Below, in pieces: positions 61,732 to 64,000 of a stretch of DNA of 64,000 nucleotides (position 1 is the stretch's first letter; each line of letters opens with the position of its first letter). The stretch spans positions 51,394 to 115,393 of the forward strand of contig JAFGFG010000006.1 in the NCBI GenBank assembly GCA_016931255.1, in the 5' to 3' direction. The translations under genes were made by a program, and so were the position numbers. This DNA is from Candidatus Aenigmatarchaeota archaeon (GTDB lineage Archaea > Aenigmatarchaeota > Aenigmatarchaeia > QMZP01 > JAFGSV01). Under the pieces are notes generated by a model. That model was not told the origin of the DNA. It saw nothing but the letters and a program-made list of their open reading frames with translations, and searched no databases.

Positions 61732-61737
61732 GGAGGT
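61732..61737 (+). promoter_or_regulatory. Shine-Dalgarno site deciding the PCNA start
   Basis: GGAGGT is followed 6 nt later by ATG 61744. The in-frame ATG 61738 directly abuts the site and is too close to be used. Confidence 0.7.
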
Positions 61738-61743
61738 ATGAAT

Positions 61744-62490
61744 ATGTTCAGGGTTGTAATGAATAACGGGGATATTCTCAAGAAGAGTATACCTATAATC
61801 GCAGAAATAATAGACGAGGGTATTTTCAAGGTAAACCAGAATGGTCTGTCGCTTCTTTGTCCTGACAGGACAATGGTGGCTGTTGTTGACCTGAAGATAC
61901 CGAGTTCTGCTTTCGATGAGTTTCAGGCAGAGGGCGAGGAAGAGATAGGCATAAACATGTCATCCCTTGTTGATGTCATCAAGAGGATAAAGTCCACGGA
62001 CAAGGTCATAATACAGTCAGGAAAGGACAACCGCGTTTCCATAAACCTTGAGGGAAAGGGCAAGCGAAAGTTCAAGCTTTCGCTTCTGGAAATCAAGACG
62101 GAGAACCCGCCCATAGACCAGCTGAAGTTCACAGGAAAGGTGGAGCTCAGGTCGGATGTCCTTGAAGACAGCATAGCTGACGCTGAGATAATCTCGGATT
62201 CTCTTGTCATTCAGGCATCCCCGAATGTATTCAGGATAACCACTAAAGGCGATACATCCTCAACAGAGCTTGAGCTCAGGAAAGGCGAGGAAGGGCTGAT
62301 AAACCTTGAGGCAGCAGACGAGGTCAGGTCAAGGTATCCGATTGAGTACCTGAAGAAGATGATAAAGGCTGCGAAGATATCCGAGAACGCCACGCTGGAA
62401 TTCGGCACGGATTACCCGATGCGCCTTGGTTTTGCGGATGTGGACAGGATAAGCCTGAGGTTTGTACTGGCACCCAGAGTTGAAGACTGA
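61744..62490 (+). CDS. pcn: DNA polymerase sliding clamp (PCNA)
   Basis: Ring-shaped processivity factor of replication and repair. The 248-residue protein has normal length with two clamp domains. MFRVVMNNGDILKKSI is the first strand-helix, and GLSLLCPDRTMVAVVDLKI is the domain 1 core. IKRIKSTDKVIIQ and LSLLEIKTENPPIDQLKF form the interdomain connector where PIP-box proteins bind. EYLKKMIKAAKISENATLEF and DRISLRFVLAPRVED close domain 2. Only one PCNA gene is visible in the window, consistent with a homotrimer. Confidence 0.97.
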   Translation: MFRVVMNNGDILKKSIPIIAEIIDEGIFKVNQNGLSLLCPDRTMVAVVDLKIPSSAFDEFQAEGEEEIGINMSSLVDVIKRIKSTDKVIIQSGKDNRVSINLEGKGKRKFKLSLLEIKTENPPIDQLKFTGKVELRSDVLEDSIADAEIISDSLVIQASPNVFRITTKGDTSSTELELRKGEEGLINLEAADEVRSRYPIEYLKKMIKAAKISENATLEFGTDYPMRLGFADVDRISLRFVLAPRVED

Positions 62491-62499
62491 AACCGGCAG

Positions 62500-62560
62500 C
62501 ATCCAACGTTTTTACATTACACCTATTTTTACATGTTTTCTGCGTCACATTTTTATCCTT
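62500..62560 (+). terminator. T-rich termination region after PCNA
   Basis: Three runs of four to five T residues (GTTTTTAC, CTATTTTTAC, CATTTTTATCC) occur within 60 bp of the PCNA stop with no hairpin. Archaeal RNA polymerase stops at such U-tracts, so this is a likely factor-independent terminator. Confidence 0.45.
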
Positions 62561-62609
62561 TCACGGATAATACTATATTAACGGTTAAGTTGCACGCGAG
62601 CGGTATTCT

Positions 62610-64000
62610 ATGGCGTACGTAAGGTATATACGGAGAAACGGGAAGATTTACGGACCATACGTATACAGGAGTATACGTGACAAAAACGGGAAAGTGAGAA
62701 ACCTTTACGTTGGAAGAAAGGAGGAAAAAGCCGGTCTTTTCTCTAGGATTAATCCGAGGAACATCTTCTCCATGCCGAAAAGGGATACTTCAGCGAGATT
62801 CATACCACTCTTTCTGATTACTGTCTTTGCAGTGGCACTGCTCATTTCAGGTGCCAGCGCAGCGTCATTCGACAGGCTCACCATACAGGGACAGCTCAGG
62901 GACAGCTCCAATGAAATCCTTTCAGGCAAATACAATTTCTCGTTCAACATCTACAGCCAGCTGTCCGGAGGGGCAAGCCTCTATGAGAAGAACTTCACGA
63001 ACCTCACGGTCGACACAAACGGACTTTATACTGCAACTCTTACAGGGGTTGACCTGCCATTCGATGCGGATTACTATGTCGGCATAAACGTCAACAGCGA
63101 CGGCGAGATGTCGCCAAGGATGAACATGACCGATGCAGGCACGGCCTTTAGGAGCAACCGCTCGGAATATCTTGGCTCATACCAGGCATCATATTTCCTG
63201 AACACTTCAGCAGAGACGCAGACAACAGGCGGCAGTTTCGTTGTCAGCGACCGGCTGAATGTAACCAACAATCTCACTGTTGGAACGAACGGACTTGTAG
63301 TTGACATCGGTACCGGAAGGGTTGGAATAGGAACAATGAGTCCTGAAGTTGTACTTGATGTCAGGGGAGAAGCCAGAATCGGCGACGGGACCAACTATGC
63401 GAGGATTGATTCCGATGGTGACCTTAGTTTAGTAGGAACAGCAGACTACTTAGTTGCCGGCAATAGATATGCTTTCAGATATTCAGCTGATGAAGACTAC
63501 GGCCTCTATTTCGACCTCTCCAACGTCGAGTATGCATTCAGAACATCCGACGCATCAAAAGTATTCTCGATTGGTGCTGATACAGGAAATACATACATCG
63601 AAGGCAGTGCCGGCATAGGAACCACCAATCCCACCTACAAGCTCGAGGTGAGCGCTGCCGACCTGGCGCTAAACGTCTCGAACTTCCTCTTCGCGAATTC
63701 GACTGCTGTTGGAATAGGTGCTTCAAATCCTGAAGCTGAATTGCATGTCAACGGCAGCTTCCTCCAGACCGCCGGGAACCCAGAGTTCGCAGGGAACTTC
63801 TCGAATTCCACCTACCTCTTCACCACCTTCTCCGTCTACGTCTCCGGCAGGTATGCCTACGTCACCTCAGAGAATTTAGACGGCCTCACAGTCATCGACG
63901 TCTCCAACCCCGTAAGCCCGACTTATGTCGGCAACTACAGCGACTCCACCTACCTCGACGGCCCCGACTCCGTCTACGTCTCCGGCAAGTACGCCTACGT
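62610..64000 (+). CDS. Large LVIVD-repeat surface protein (partial, 5' part)
   Basis: The frame runs off the right edge with 463 codons visible. An N-terminal basic segment (1-60) contains RRNGKIYGPYVYRSIRDK and GKVRNLYVGRKE, a pattern seen at the N-terminus of some transposase-like and small archaeal proteins. A membrane/signal segment follows (about 64-84, FIPLFLITVFAVALLISG), then a beta-rich domain. Tail-fibre-like G-x-V-G-I-G-T-x-x-P motifs (VGIGTMSPEVVLDV, GIGTTNPTYKLEV, VGIGASNPEAELHV) come next. From about residue 408 LVIVD beta-propeller repeats begin (SVYVSGRYAYVTSENL, LTVIDVSNPVSPTYVGNY). Probably adhesive. A TATA-like ACTATATTAA lies about 35 nt before the ATG. Confidence 0.82.
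   Translation, partial: MAYVRYIRRNGKIYGPYVYRSIRDKNGKVRNLYVGRKEEKAGLFSRINPRNIFSMPKRDTSARFIPLFLITVFAVALLISGASAASFDRLTIQGQLRDSSNEILSGKYNFSFNIYSQLSGGASLYEKNFTNLTVDTNGLYTATLTGVDLPFDADYYVGINVNSDGEMSPRMNMTDAGTAFRSNRSEYLGSYQASYFLNTSAETQTTGGSFVVSDRLNVTNNLTVGTNGLVVDIGTGRVGIGTMSPEVVLDVRGEARIGDGTNYARIDSDGDLSLVGTADYLVAGNRYAFRYSADEDYGLYFDLSNVEYAFRTSDASKVFSIGADTGNTYIEGSAGIGTTNPTYKLEVSAADLALNVSNFLFANSTAVGIGASNPEAELHVNGSFLQTAGNPEFAGNFSNSTYLFTTFSVYVSGRYAYVTSENLDGLTVIDVSNPVSPTYVGNYSDSTYLDGPDSVYVSGKYAY

Noticed and set aside
1..64000. tRNA, rRNA, CRISPR arrays, riboswitches and insertion sequences
   Set aside because: Scanned by eye in the intergenic gaps, which are mostly under 130 bp; nothing matched a tRNA fold, direct-repeat array or terminal inverted repeats. 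Short or unusual RNA genes could be missed.

Overview
The window is archaeal chromosome. Marker genes include archaeal-order SecF-SecD, ribosomal protein L10e, RNA polymerase subunit L (Rpo11), transcription factor TFS, a Sec11-type signal peptidase, PCNA, a short archaeal triosephosphate isomerase, archaeal-type phosphoglycerate mutase, Dph2 of diphthamide synthesis, a geranylgeranyl reductase and a class II HMG-CoA reductase. First genes of transcription units carry archaeal TATA boxes about 27 nt before the start codon. Very tight packing, a bacterial-like class II aldolase beside a class I-type FBPase, and a final LVIVD-repeat surface protein suggest a DPANN or similar uncultured lineage; that placement is a guess. 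No rRNA, tRNA, CRISPR array or intact insertion sequence was found.

Layout. 1-8.3 kb is housekeeping: geranylgeranyl reductase (cut by the window edge), SecF, SecD, a small membrane-anchored protein, a DUF1512 protein, a PEP-synthase-like protein that has lost its catalytic histidine, and L10e. 8.4-38.9 kb is a long surface-glycan island. It holds three sugar-1-phosphate or headgroup nucleotidyltransferases, two UDP-sugar dehydrogenases, three NAD-dependent sugar epimerases/dehydratases, two DegT-family aminotransferases with a small acetyltransferase-like protein, five GT-A/GT-B glycosyltransferases, one GT-C membrane glycosyltransferase, a Wzx-like flippase, an AglD-like UPF0104 membrane protein, three B12-binding radical SAM proteins, three SAM methyltransferases, an alkaline-phosphatase-superfamily protein and an ApgM-type mutase. 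nadC sits inside this island, 2 nt behind a UDP-sugar dehydrogenase.

38.9-40.1 kb holds TFS, signal peptidase and Rpo11. 40.1-51.6 kb is an envelope block: a cysteine-rich membrane-anchored protein, a giant 2,813-residue surface protein of about 25 tandem Ig-like units with a C-terminal membrane anchor and cytoplasmic tail, and a cytosolic coiled-coil/OB-fold protein whose N-terminus repeats motifs of that tail. 51.6-56.3 kb is a sugar-phosphate block (FBPase, aldolase, phosphomannomutase, HIT protein, TIM) that could feed the glycan island. 56.3-57.1 kb is an A+T-rich decayed stretch with a truncated Fic gene. Then come HMG-CoA reductase, an AbrB/RelE toxin-antitoxin pair, Dph2, small conserved archaeal proteins, an OB-fold protein with PCNA, and the start of a large LVIVD-repeat surface protein.

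Working together: central carbon enzymes make hexose phosphates; mutase and nucleotidyltransferases activate them; dehydrogenases, epimerases and aminotransferases diversify them; glycosyltransferases assemble them and the flippase exports them. The giant, sequon-rich surface protein next door is a natural acceptor. The most novel points are that giant protein with its motif-sharing cytosolic partner, the inactivated PEP-synthase homologue, the mirror-symmetric divergent promoters of leaderless genes, and the overlap of eight of nine convergent gene pairs.
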